Shown: positions 1 to 6,367, counted from the first letter of the stretch. The stretch is DNA of 11,246 nucleotides from Gammaproteobacteria bacterium HGW-Gammaproteobacteria-14 (GCA_002840115.1 PGZG01000047.1:1-11246); one strand, 5' to 3'. Made by a program: numbers and translations. The notes: generated by a model not told the origin, from the letters alone.

Positions 1-165
1 GGCGGCGTAAAAAGCGCTGAGGAACGGGTCGCCGCCATTGAAGTGCTTGGGTACTGCGGCGCTCAGCGCCAGCCCGAGGCGACGAACCAGAATATTGGGT
101 CGTTGATTGCTGGATGAATTGCCGCGGTGTTTGTTGGACGACTTAATAGGCGCTTGGGCAGTCAT
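1..165 (-). CDS. Predicted metal-dependent hydrolase, N-terminal part (runs off the window)
   Basis: An open frame reads on the minus strand from an ATG at 165-163 to the window edge, 55 codons without a stop. A good ribosome binding site (GGAG) lies 6 bases upstream of the ATG. After a polar, Ser/Asn/Arg-rich leader of about 27 residues comes VRR and then PKHFNGGDPFLSAFY (residues 39-53). This resembles the N-terminal signature of the predicted metal-dependent hydrolase family COG3687 (Metal_hydrol), where a P-x-H-W/F-x-x-G-D/N-P-F-L stretch follows the start. The chemistry of the family is poorly defined and the presumed metal-binding region lies outside the window. The gene is divergent from the AraC-type regulator, so the two may share control. 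The family call rests on one motif remembered from the family. The coding call itself is stronger. Confidence 0.6.
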   Translation of the reverse strand, partial: MTAQAPIKSSNKHRGNSSSNQRPNILVRRLGLALSAAVPKHFNGGDPFLSAFYAA

Positions 166-175
166 GGCGGGCTCC

Positions 176-193
176 GTAGATAACGACATCTAC
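176..193. repeat. 6-bp inverted repeat (GTAGAT-N6-ATCTAC)
   Basis: A perfect inverted repeat with a 6-base spacer lies in the divergent gap, 10 bases upstream of the hydrolase start and next to its ribosome binding site. It could be an operator half-site pair or a small leader hairpin. Twelve matched bases in a gap of 124 can arise by chance, so the assignment is weak. Confidence 0.3.
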
Positions 194-252
194 AGTTTGC
201 CTTGCAGCCAGAGGTGGGCCGAGGTTATCTTGTGTCATTCGCCGGTCATTTT

Positions 253-269
253 GCGCCATGTGTTGGCGC
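253..269. repeat. 6-bp inverted repeat (GCGCCA-N5-TGGCGC)
   Basis: A perfect GC-rich inverted repeat with a 5-base spacer lies 20 bases upstream of the preferred start of the AraC-type regulator. It could fold in the 5' leader of that gene or serve as an autoregulatory operator. No T-run follows, so it is not an intrinsic terminator. Confidence 0.3.
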
Positions 270-289
270 TGACGAAGAGAGTGAAGCGC

Positions 290-1303
290 ATGACCATTTT
301 GAAAATGAATCCCGAGGAGTATTCGGTCTCCATCGAATACGCGCCGCAATTACTGGCCATGTTAGAGCGATATGGTGTCCCGCAGTCTGAGTTGCTGCCG
401 GAGGGGGTTGATGCCGCCCGCTTGAAGGATCCGGGTGCGCGCTTGCCGTTGCAAGAGTTTATGGATGTGGTGCGGCGTGCCATGACGTTAACCAAGGCAC
501 CTTGGCTGGGCTGGGATTTTGGTGCAACCATGACGCTGTCTTCCCACGGCTTCCTTGGCTATGCCGCCATGAGTAGCGAGACCTTGCGTGATGCGGTGGA
601 GCTGGCGGTAAAGTTCTTCCGTACCCGTACCACCATTGTTGATATGCAGCTGCGAGTGGAAGGGGATACGGCCATTATCCAGCTTGATGAGCTGGTGGCC
701 CTGAATGATTTGCAACCTTTTGTGGTGGAAAGCCTGTTTAGCAGTTTCCACTTTATGGGCTTGAAGTTACTTGGCGAAGTGCCGATGGATGGTGAGCTGC
801 GTTTTGCGTTTCCCGAGCCGCCTTATTACGAAAGAATGAAGCAGTTGATTCCGGTGCCGATATTGTTCGATTGCGCCTCCAATCAAATGCGTTTTCCGGC
901 CACCAGACTGGACCAGCGTTTGCGTTTTGCAGACCCGCGTTTGGCGAAAATGGCCGAGGCTCAGTGTGAGCAGGAAATGGCGGTGATCAAGTCGCCACCA
1001 AAGTTATTGAATCAGGTGAGGCGGATTATTCTGGCGCAGTCCGGGCGTTTTCCCTCCGTGGATGAGGCGGCAACAGATTTGCACATGTCATCTCGCACCC
1101 TGAAGCGCAAGCTGCAGCAGTTGGGCACCAGTTATCAAAAGATTCTGGACGACCTGCGCAAGGGGCTGGCAGTAGAGTACCTGACCCAGACTGACATTAC
1201 GGTGGATGATATTGCCGTTCAGTTGGGGTACTCGGATGCGTCAAACTTTGCCCGGGCATTTCGTCGCTGGACCGGGCGTAGCCCGTCTGATTATCGCCGC
1301 TAG
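290..1303 (+). CDS. AraC/XylS-type transcriptional regulator with arabinose-binding-like N-terminal domain
   Basis: From the ATG at 290 the product is 337 residues, the usual size for the AraC subgroup with an N-terminal ligand-sensing domain (Arabinose_bd type, residues about 20-215) and a C-terminal double helix-turn-helix. The C-terminal part shows both DNA-binding helices: the first around VDEAATDLHMSSRTLKRKL, the second around VDDIAVQLGYSDASNFARAF, then the classic end RRWTGRSPSDYRR. The frame stays open back to 107, but those extra codons overlap the divergent hydrolase and look unlike the family. The ATG at 290 follows a purine-rich GAAGAGAG stretch, and a second ATG at 305 is possible. 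Only 11 bases separate its stop from the reductase ATG at 1315, so it probably controls the lipid cluster it heads. Relatives respond to fatty-acid-like or small organic ligands; the ligand here is unknown. Confidence 0.9.
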   Translation: MTILKMNPEEYSVSIEYAPQLLAMLERYGVPQSELLPEGVDAARLKDPGARLPLQEFMDVVRRAMTLTKAPWLGWDFGATMTLSSHGFLGYAAMSSETLRDAVELAVKFFRTRTTIVDMQLRVEGDTAIIQLDELVALNDLQPFVVESLFSSFHFMGLKLLGEVPMDGELRFAFPEPPYYERMKQLIPVPILFDCASNQMRFPATRLDQRLRFADPRLAKMAEAQCEQEMAVIKSPPKLLNQVRRIILAQSGRFPSVDEAATDLHMSSRTLKRKLQQLGTSYQKILDDLRKGLAVEYLTQTDITVDDIAVQLGYSDASNFARAFRRWTGRSPSDYRR

Positions 1304-1314
1304 GGAGAATGTCG

Positions 1315-2115
1315 ATGCACAGTCTGTACTTGCCCAAAGATCTGCTAGCCGGGGAAACGGTGTTGATTACCGGTGCGGGCAGCGGGATTAACCAGGGGAT
1401 TGCCCGTATGTTTGCGGCCCATGGTGCGCGGGTAGTGATGATCGGCCGTCGCCAGGAAAAACTGGATGAAACCCGAGCGCTGATTGAGCAAGCCGGGGGC
1501 GAGGCAATTGGTTTTTCTGCGGATGTTCGTGATGCGGCAGCCATGGATGCGGCAGCGCAAAAAGGGGCAGAGCATTTTGGCGCCTACGAAATTGTAGTCG
1601 CGGGAGCGGCGGGTAACTTTCTTGCCCCAGCTGAGAAAATTAGCAGCAATGGTTTTAGCGCGGTGGTTGATATTGACCTGAAAGGAACCTTTCATACGTT
1701 TAAGGCCGCACTGCCGCATTTTGCCGGTAGTAATGTGAAGTGTCTGGCGATTACGGCGCCGCAGTCACAGATGCCAATGCCATATCAGGCCCATGTCTGT
1801 GCTGCCAAGGCTGCCGTCGATATGCTGGTAAAAACTCTGGCGATTGAATGGGGTAAGCGTGGTGTTCGGGTGAATGCCTTGTCTCCCGGTTATGTGGCGG
1901 GCACCGTTGGCGGCGACTTGTTGTCGGCGAACAAGGGCGATGATATTCGGCATCGTTTACCGCTAGGTCGCTTTGCCATGATTGATGAAATGGCACAGAT
2001 GGCGTTGTTGATGGTGAGCCCGCTCACTAATTATATGACGGGGCAAATCGTTGCCCTTGATGGCGGCGTATCGTTGTTAGGTGGTGCCGCTATGTTGGAT
2101 ATTGCCGGTGGTTGA
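1315..2115 (+). CDS. SDR-family reductase of 2,4-dienoyl-CoA reductase type
   Basis: A 266-residue Rossmann-fold short-chain dehydrogenase/reductase, with the cofactor loop TGAGSGINQG at 19-28 and Arg45-Arg46 after the second strand, which favours NADP(H). Two features separate it from ordinary SDRs and match eukaryotic 2,4-dienoyl-CoA reductases. The usual NNAG segment is AAGNFLAP (98-105), followed by VVDIDLKGTF. The catalytic Tyr-x-x-x-Lys is Val161-Cys-Ala-Ala-Lys165 in a PYQAHVCAAKAAVD context, so Lys is kept and Tyr is absent, as in the peroxisomal enzyme. It would reduce 2,4-dienoyl-CoA to an enoyl-CoA in the cytoplasm during breakdown of polyunsaturated acyl chains. The ATG at 1315 is preferred because GGGAG sits 7 bases before it; the ATG at 1309 would be too close to that site. 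The substrate is inferred. Another acyl-CoA or ketone reductase remains possible. Confidence 0.8.
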   Translation: MHSLYLPKDLLAGETVLITGAGSGINQGIARMFAAHGARVVMIGRRQEKLDETRALIEQAGGEAIGFSADVRDAAAMDAAAQKGAEHFGAYEIVVAGAAGNFLAPAEKISSNGFSAVVDIDLKGTFHTFKAALPHFAGSNVKCLAITAPQSQMPMPYQAHVCAAKAAVDMLVKTLAIEWGKRGVRVNALSPGYVAGTVGGDLLSANKGDDIRHRLPLGRFAMIDEMAQMALLMVSPLTNYMTGQIVALDGGVSLLGGAAMLDIAGG

Positions 2116-2521
2116 TTTGCATCCCCGTTTGGCCGCAGATACCCGCTCGCTAGGTGAAACATCGCTGTGCTATATCCGCTGGATGAATGATCGGCGTTTC
2201 CCCTGGGTTGTATTGGTGCCGAAGCGTGATGGTATTCGTGAGTGGTATGAGCTGGACAGTGCGGATCAGCATGAGCTATTAGATCTGATGAACCGCTGTG
2301 CCTTGCATTTGCAGGCTCTAACCGGCGCCGGGAAAATAAATATCGGTGCATTAGGCAATGTCGTGCCACAGCTGCATATTCATGTGATAGCCCGTAGTGA
2401 TGGCGATGCCTGTTGGCCAGGGCCCGTATGGGGTCAGGGGCAAGTGGAACCCTATGGTGAGCAGGATGAGCCGTCGTGGGTTGCAGCATTGCGGCAGCGT
2501 TTGAGTTACCGTTGTGCTTGA
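2108..2521 (+). CDS. HIT-domain protein (histidine triad nucleotide-binding family)
   Basis: A 137-residue protein of the HIT superfamily, whose members hydrolyse or transfer nucleotidyl groups from substrates such as AMP-linked acyl or aminoacyl compounds. The signature QLHIHVIAR is at 88-96, preceded by KINIGALGNVVP. His90 and His92 are present, while the first His of the canonical H-x-H-x-H triad is Gln88, a substitution I recall from a bacterial subgroup of this length. The frame is open from an ATG at 2081 inside the reductase gene, but the family starts close to the motif L-x-x-R/Q-L-A-A-D-T. The GTG at 2108 is therefore preferred, with GGA about 10 bases upstream and an 8-base overlap with the reductase stop. 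That overlap points to translational coupling within the operon. Its substrate, and any link to acyl-CoA metabolism, are unknown. Confidence 0.85.
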   Translation: MVDLHPRLAADTRSLGETSLCYIRWMNDRRFPWVVLVPKRDGIREWYELDSADQHELLDLMNRCALHLQALTGAGKINIGALGNVVPQLHIHVIARSDGDACWPGPVWGQGQVEPYGEQDEPSWVAALRQRLSYRCA

Positions 2522-2699
2522 AAGTGTCTGGTGTGACTGCCCTTATTGTGGCGAGCCGATTGAATTGCTAATTGATAGTTCTGTGCCCCATCAGGACTAT
2601 ATCGAAGACTGCAGCGTCTGTTGCAGCCCCATCAATGTCAGTGTCGTTATCGATGACGATGGCTTGCCCGACGTCGTTGTTCGTACTGATCAGGAATGA
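2514..2699 (+). CDS. Small CPxCG-type cysteine-rich protein
   Basis: A 61-residue acidic protein with two cysteine pairs, CPYCG (Cys9, Cys12) and CSVC (Cys33, Cys36), plus extra cysteines at 7 and 37. This layout, with the YIEDC-x-V-C-C-x-P-I segment and an acidic tail, matches the CPXCG-motif cysteine-rich family common in gammaproteobacteria (Cys_rich_CPXG). A zinc ribbon is the likely fold, and no biochemical role is established. It starts at a GTG that overlaps the HIT stop by 8 bases, the same arrangement as the preceding junction, so it is very likely translated by coupling. The gap to the isomerase gene is 9 bases. Confidence 0.85.
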   Translation: MLESVWCDCPYCGEPIELLIDSSVPHQDYIEDCSVCCSPINVSVVIDDDGLPDVVVRTDQE

Positions 2700-2708
2700 G
2701 CGAGAGAA

Positions 2709-3494
2709 ATGAGTCATATCAGTGAGTGTCAGGAAATCCAGGTTACCGAGAACCTTGGCGTTTTAGAGGTCGCGATTCAGCGGCCGGATCGCAAGAATGC
2801 TTTGACCCACGCCATGTATACGGCAATTAATCAGGCATTTGATTATGCGGAGCGCGAGCCGACCATTCGAGCATTGCTGATTACCGGAACCGAGGGCTGT
2901 TTCACGGCGGGCAATGACATGGTGGATTTTTTACAGAATCCGCCCATTGGCGATGATGCGCCGGTAATGATTTTGCTCGGCAAGCTGGCAACGTTTCCCA
3001 AGCCACTGATTGCGGCGGTCAATGGTCCGGCGGTGGGTGTTGGCACCACCCTGTTGTTTCATTGTGACCTGGTCTATGTAGGTGAGTCCGCGAAATTACA
3101 GATGCCGTTTACTTCGTTGGGATTGTGCCCGGAGGCGGGTTCCAGTTATTTGTTGCCGTTAATGATAGGCCACCAGCGTGCAGCAGAATTGTTGATGCTG
3201 GGGGAAGTCATTGATGGTCAGCGAGCATGCCAGCTGGGTATTGCCAATGCAGTGCTGGCGGATGCCGAAACCTTATCCCATGCTCGCGCTCAGGCAGCGC
3301 GTATTGTGGCACAGCCTGCTGCGGCGGTACGTTTGACCAAGGAGCTGATGCGAGCACCCTTCAAGGACATGCTGCACAGTCATATGAAGGTTGAGGGTGA
3401 TGCGTTTGGCAAGCGTTTGGTGTCGCCAGAAGGGCGAGAAGCCATGCAGGCGTTTATGGAAAAACGGAAGCCAAACTTTAGTCAGTTTGATTGA
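2709..3494 (+). CDS. Crotonase-family protein, probable delta3,delta2-enoyl-CoA isomerase
   Basis: A 261-residue enoyl-CoA hydratase/isomerase superfamily member, the usual length. The oxyanion-hole segments are FTAGND (65-70) and NGPAVGVGTT (105-114). The two catalytic glutamates of true hydratases are not where expected: the first aligns with Thr113/Thr114 and the second with Phe134 in MPFTSLG. Instead Glu142 in the segment CPEAGSSYLLP occupies the place of the single catalytic Glu of ECI2/Eci1-type delta3,delta2-enoyl-CoA isomerases, whose motif is SPEGCSSY. It would shift cis- or trans-3-enoyl-CoA to trans-2-enoyl-CoA in the cytoplasm. That is the partner step to the dienoyl-CoA reductase encoded two genes upstream. 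GAGAG just before the ATG serves as ribosome binding site. Its 3' end overlaps the convergent sulfotransferase gene by 13 bases. Isomerase rather than hydratase is inferred by hand alignment. Confidence 0.85.
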   Translation: MSHISECQEIQVTENLGVLEVAIQRPDRKNALTHAMYTAINQAFDYAEREPTIRALLITGTEGCFTAGNDMVDFLQNPPIGDDAPVMILLGKLATFPKPLIAAVNGPAVGVGTTLLFHCDLVYVGESAKLQMPFTSLGLCPEAGSSYLLPLMIGHQRAAELLMLGEVIDGQRACQLGIANAVLADAETLSHARAQAARIVAQPAAAVRLTKELMRAPFKDMLHSHMKVEGDAFGKRLVSPEGREAMQAFMEKRKPNFSQFD

Positions 3495-4693
3495 TCCGAC
3501 GGTGCGACCAGGGTGTCGCACTGATCTCCTCTTTTTGCACCCAACTCAAAATATGCGATGGCATTATTGAATATTTTCTCGGTCTCGTCGGCATTTACTC
3601 CCAGTTTTTCTCCCTCATAGTGATGTCCGCTGCGGTACTGCTTTGCATTTTGCTCGGCGGTTTCAAGCATGGCTTCATAGTTTGACCGCAGGGTCCATCC
3701 AAAAGAATCATAGAGTGCGCTAATGGTGGCGTTGGGGGATTGGACCAGCGAGGCCATTTTTGCGATCTGAAATGTCTCTGCGGGGCACTCTTTGTGAGAT
3801 TGCACCAGTGTCTCGTAGTAGTACGCAAGCATGTCGCGGAGGCCTTCGCGCCACCAGTCAAGATCAACCTTTCCCGAGAAAATACCAGCGCCGATCAGTA
3901 TGGAGTTGACTTGCGAGGGTAGTGCTTCATGGGGCGTTCGGATGCAGCCAATAAAACGAGCGTCAGGGAATTCCTGGCGCAGAGTTTTTATCCACGGAGT
4001 AAAAGAGGGGTTTTTTGACAAGAAGGTTTTGTCGGCCCCGTGCACATAAAGGTGGCGCTGTATCAGACTGCGATAACATTGCATCAAACGTTTTTTCTCG
4101 GCATCCGAGGCGTCGCGGTCGAGATAGGCGAGACGCCATAAAGATGTGTCGCCAAAGGGTAGAATCAGCAGAAAACAGCCGAGATGCGCAGACAGCGCAA
4201 GATAGTCCTCCTCCGGTTCAAGGAGCCCGGTTTTGTGTATATCGTCGAGCCCCTGAAGGCTGCTCCGTTCCAGGCGATGCAGGAGTCGTGCACAGGGCCT
4301 GCCTAGATGGCGATCCAGCGCTGCGGCGGCGATCCAGAAACGCCGCTGCACAATAGAAGGAGCAAACACCAGCTCCCACAAAGCCGTGGTGGTAAAACGT
4401 TGCTCGTCCATGGCCAGCAAGCGATGCAAGAAGGTGGTGCCGCTACGTGGAACGCCAACCACAAATAGCGGTTGATCAATCGCCAGTTTCTTGAAGTCGG
4501 GAAAAAGAACCGTGTCCAACCACAGACATAACCGGTTACCCAGTAGCAGTGACAGGAAGACCGGCCAAAATAGCAATAACACCAGCAAGCGCTGTAGCGA
4601 GGGTTTTCGATAAGCGCTATCCGCTGCCGGGAAAAAACTGCGCCAGAAAAGTCGTGGTAGCGATATTGTCGGATACATCATTGCCGAACACAT
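3482..4693 (-). CDS. PAPS-dependent sulfotransferase family protein with N-terminal hydrophobic segment
   Basis: A 403-residue protein of the sulfotransferase superfamily, which transfers sulfate from PAPS to a hydroxyl or amine. The 5'-phosphosulfate loop is FVVGVPRSGTTFLHRLL (77-93) with PRSGTT at 82-87. The 3'-phosphate motif is RFIGCIRTPHEALPSQVNS, with Arg252 and Ser260 in the usual R-x7-S spacing. Residues about 33-58 form a very hydrophobic stretch (LLVLLLFWPVFLSLLLG), so the enzyme is probably membrane-associated through its N terminus. It lies 37 bases downstream of the desaturase on the same strand, which suggests a lipid or lipid-derived acceptor; the acceptor cannot be read from sequence. 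ATGs at 4681 and 4678 are alternative starts. None has a clear ribosome binding site, and the first lies in a hairpin. Its 3' end overlaps the isomerase gene tail to tail. Confidence 0.85.
   Translation of the reverse strand: MCSAMMYPTISLPRLFWRSFFPAADSAYRKPSLQRLLVLLLFWPVFLSLLLGNRLCLWLDTVLFPDFKKLAIDQPLFVVGVPRSGTTFLHRLLAMDEQRFTTTALWELVFAPSIVQRRFWIAAAALDRHLGRPCARLLHRLERSSLQGLDDIHKTGLLEPEEDYLALSAHLGCFLLILPFGDTSLWRLAYLDRDASDAEKKRLMQCYRSLIQRHLYVHGADKTFLSKNPSFTPWIKTLRQEFPDARFIGCIRTPHEALPSQVNSILIGAGIFSGKVDLDWWREGLRDMLAYYYETLVQSHKECPAETFQIAKMASLVQSPNATISALYDSFGWTLRSNYEAMLETAEQNAKQYRSGHHYEGEKLGVNADETEKIFNNAIAYFELGAKRGDQCDTLVAPSDQSN
3500..3536 (+). terminator. Probable intrinsic terminator of the AraC-to-isomerase cluster
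   Basis: The arms GTGCGAC (3502-3508) and GTCGCAC (3515-3521) pair perfectly around a 6-base loop, extended by a G-U and a C-G pair to 3500-3523. Eight pyrimidine-rich bases then lead into TTTTT at 3532-3536. It sits 5 bases after the isomerase stop, inside the final codons of the convergent sulfotransferase gene. The T-run is slightly further from the stem than ideal. There is no T-run on the opposite side, so it should act only on plus-strand transcripts. Confidence 0.55.
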
Positions 4694-4726
4694 CAGGCCC
4701 CTGTGCTAACCAGCATGGGGCCTGAT
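4692..4726 (-). promoter_or_regulatory. Strong intercistronic hairpin covering the sulfotransferase start codon
   Basis: Arms ATCAGGCCCC (4692-4701) and GGGGCCTGAT (4717-4726) are perfectly complementary. Inside, TGCT and AGCA (4704-4707 and 4712-4715) pair around the loop AACC, so about 14 base pairs can form with a small bulge. The first two bases of the preferred sulfotransferase ATG lie in the stem. No T-run follows on either strand, so it is not a standard terminator. It may limit translation of the second gene, stabilise the desaturase message, or act as a Rho-dependent or processing site. The structure is evident in the sequence; its role is inferred. Confidence 0.6.
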
Positions 4727-4730
4727 TGCG

Positions 4731-5615
4731 TCAGGCAGATGACGGCTCATTATTGCGTAATCGATCCGGTGTGATTGCCAGCGCTTCGACGGTGGAAGGG
4801 TTGTGGCTTTGGTGAAACTGTTGCCGGGCATTCCATAGCCGCCGGTAACGATAAAACGGCACGGTGGGATACAGGTGATGCACCAGGTGATAGTTCTGCC
4901 AGGCCATCAGTGGTGTCAGCAGCCAATCAAGGCCGTTACGCATATGGGTGGCCTGATAGGGGGCATCTTCATGGCGTACATCATGGGGGTAGTGGGGCAA
5001 ATACATAAATACCAGGGCAATGAGCCAGGCCATCATTCGTGAGGGGATAAACCACAGGAACAGAACTTCCCATGGGAAAAACCAGGCCAGCGAGAGAGCC
5101 ATAACCCAGACCATAATGGTGTCGCGTAGTGGCGTTCCCACCTTGGTGCCGGCGAACTGTTCTTTGCGACGCAGGTAAAAAATCAGGTAATGAAAATCCC
5201 AGAAGAACCACATCCACAGGGCCTTGAAGGGCGCGGTCATGGTGAAGTGGTCCGGGTCCCGCTCTTCGTCATTGGCAAAACGGTGATGCATCATATGGCC
5301 CACCCGCAACAGCTGGCCGTTGGAGCCCGGCACAATGGGAAGCAGGATAAAGCGCATAAAAAATTCGTTGAGCCGGTCATTGGTGCTCATGGAGTGGTGA
5401 ATGGCGTCATGGATGGGGCTGAACAGGAAGTACATGGCGATCACATTGGCCAGACATCCTGCCCATAGAGGTAACTGGTCTGTCAGCACCAGTGCCCAGC
5501 TGGAAAAAATGACCGTATGGCAGGCCAGCATCATGATGACTGTTGGCCAGGCAATGAAGGGGCGCTGCTTGAGCGCCTTGAACAGGGCCAGATTATCGTC
5601 TTGGCGGCTTGCCAT
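4731..5615 (-). CDS. Membrane fatty acid desaturase family protein (three histidine boxes)
   Basis: A 294-residue integral membrane di-iron enzyme of the FA_desaturase superfamily. The three histidine boxes are HDAIHH (69-74), HMMHH (107-111) and HLVHH (243-247), with extra metal-ligand candidates in LPHYPHD (207-212). Hydrophobic segments at about 22-45, 48-67, 165-185 and 186-206 fit membrane passes with the boxes facing the cytoplasm. The family uses oxygen and an electron donor to insert a double bond or hydroxyl group into acyl or carotenoid chains. The HDAIHHS and NYHLVHHLYP forms fit both acyl desaturases and carotenoid-hydroxylase-like members, so the substrate is open. The ATG at 5615 has GGAG 8 bases upstream. 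The gene is divergent from a TetR-type regulator, an arrangement seen for the desaturase regulator DesT in Pseudomonas, and the sulfotransferase follows in the same direction. Confidence 0.88.
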   Translation of the reverse strand: MASRQDDNLALFKALKQRPFIAWPTVIMMLACHTVIFSSWALVLTDQLPLWAGCLANVIAMYFLFSPIHDAIHHSMSTNDRLNEFFMRFILLPIVPGSNGQLLRVGHMMHHRFANDEERDPDHFTMTAPFKALWMWFFWDFHYLIFYLRRKEQFAGTKVGTPLRDTIMVWVMALSLAWFFPWEVLFLWFIPSRMMAWLIALVFMYLPHYPHDVRHEDAPYQATHMRNGLDWLLTPLMAWQNYHLVHHLYPTVPFYRYRRLWNARQQFHQSHNPSTVEALAITPDRLRNNEPSSA

Positions 5616-5660
5616 TGGTGTCGCTCCGGGACAAAGTAAACAACCTATTTATGTCAAAGA

Positions 5661-6290
5661 GTGGCCCCTGTGACACGTGACACCCATCGAGAACTGTCAA
5701 GCGGCAGTGAGGCAAGCCAGCAGGAGCGGGCTCCTCAGGCAATCCGTGAGGCGTTTATCGGGCTGGCGGCAACCCATGGCTACCGCGGCGTCAAGATGGC
5801 CGAGGTAGCCAGTCGTGCGGGGATGTCGCGGCAGAACCTGTATCGCTACTACCGCAGCCGTGAGGAGCTTTACCGGGCGACACTGGATGAGCTGTTTGAC
5901 GGTTTCTGGCAGCAGGCGGAGCCGCTATTCGCAGACTTTGATGACAGCTTGTCCGAGCAAATCAATCTGACCGCCATGGTGGTTGCCGGACAGCATGCGG
6001 ATATTTTGCGGCTACTGGCGGACCCGGCCCTGAATGACTTGAGTCTGTCGATGTTGCGCCGCTATTACACGCGGGTGCTAGGTGCGCTGTTGCGGCAGCG
6101 CCAGATACAGCAGGTTGATCGTCAGCAAATGGAGGTGGTGGTGAGTATGGTGTCCGGTGCGTCACTGGCGGCGTTACGTCAGTGGCTCGACGGCGATATG
6201 CAGATGCCGCCATCGGGGATGGCGCGCATCATGAGCCATGTTTTTAACGGACGATTGATTGATCTGATCGGTTCAACCCCTTCTGGATAA
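5661..6290 (+). CDS. TetR/AcrR-type transcriptional regulator
   Basis: A 209-residue protein with the TetR N-terminal DNA-binding region. The segment IREAFIGLAATHGYRGVKMAEVASRAGMSRQNLYRYYRSREELY is at about 28-71, including the recognition helix region MSRQNLYRYYRS. The remaining helical portion is the ligand-binding and dimerisation domain, of unremarkable length. It most likely represses the divergent desaturase-sulfotransferase unit and is released by an acyl-CoA or related lipid, by analogy with DesT and FadR-like TetR proteins; the ligand is not deducible. The start is uncertain. The GTG at 5661 is given, a second GTG at 5670 is equally plausible, and neither has a clear Shine-Dalgarno. 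There is no in-frame ATG before the DNA-binding domain. The 45-base divergent gap shows no convincing palindromic operator. Confidence 0.88.
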   Translation: MAPVTRDTHRELSSGSEASQQERAPQAIREAFIGLAATHGYRGVKMAEVASRAGMSRQNLYRYYRSREELYRATLDELFDGFWQQAEPLFADFDDSLSEQINLTAMVVAGQHADILRLLADPALNDLSLSMLRRYYTRVLGALLRQRQIQQVDRQQMEVVVSMVSGASLAALRQWLDGDMQMPPSGMARIMSHVFNGRLIDLIGSTPSG

Positions 6291-6349
6291 TGCCTCGCGT
6301 TTTGTCATAGCTGGTTACTTTTGACGGCTCCTTTTTCGCAGGTTCGGCG

Positions 6350-6367
6350 CTGTCATATTTCTGGAAC
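6350..6367 (+). promoter_or_regulatory. Candidate PhoB box upstream of the glycosyltransferase
   Basis: CTGTCATATTTCTGGAAC reads as two 7-base repeats, CTGTCAT and CTGGAAC, separated by the AT-only spacer ATTT. By hand it matches 16 of 18 positions of the degenerate E. coli Pho-box consensus. Ten bases further on is CAGACT (6378-6383), a weak -10 that keeps the key A and final T, at the spacing typical of PhoB-activated promoters. A start site about 7 bases later would fall on the glycosyltransferase ATG at 6390. A related but poorer sequence, TTGTCATAGCTGG, is at 6302-6314. Phosphate control is an inference. Confidence 0.4.

Noticed and set aside
107..289. N-terminal extension of the AraC-type regulator from a start at 107
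   Set aside because: It overlaps the divergent hydrolase gene by 59 bases, adds 61 residues not typical of the family, and the ATG at 290 gives a normal 337-residue protein.
2031..2489. 152-codon antisense frame opposite the HIT gene
   Set aside because: It is His/Pro/Ser-rich with no recognisable family, and lies wholly opposite a well-supported gene.
5616..5660. Operator palindrome between the desaturase and the TetR gene
   Set aside because: Only very short symmetric pieces are visible, such as TAAA/TTTA, and a CACGTG just inside the TetR gene. None is long enough to call a TetR operator, although one is expected nearby.
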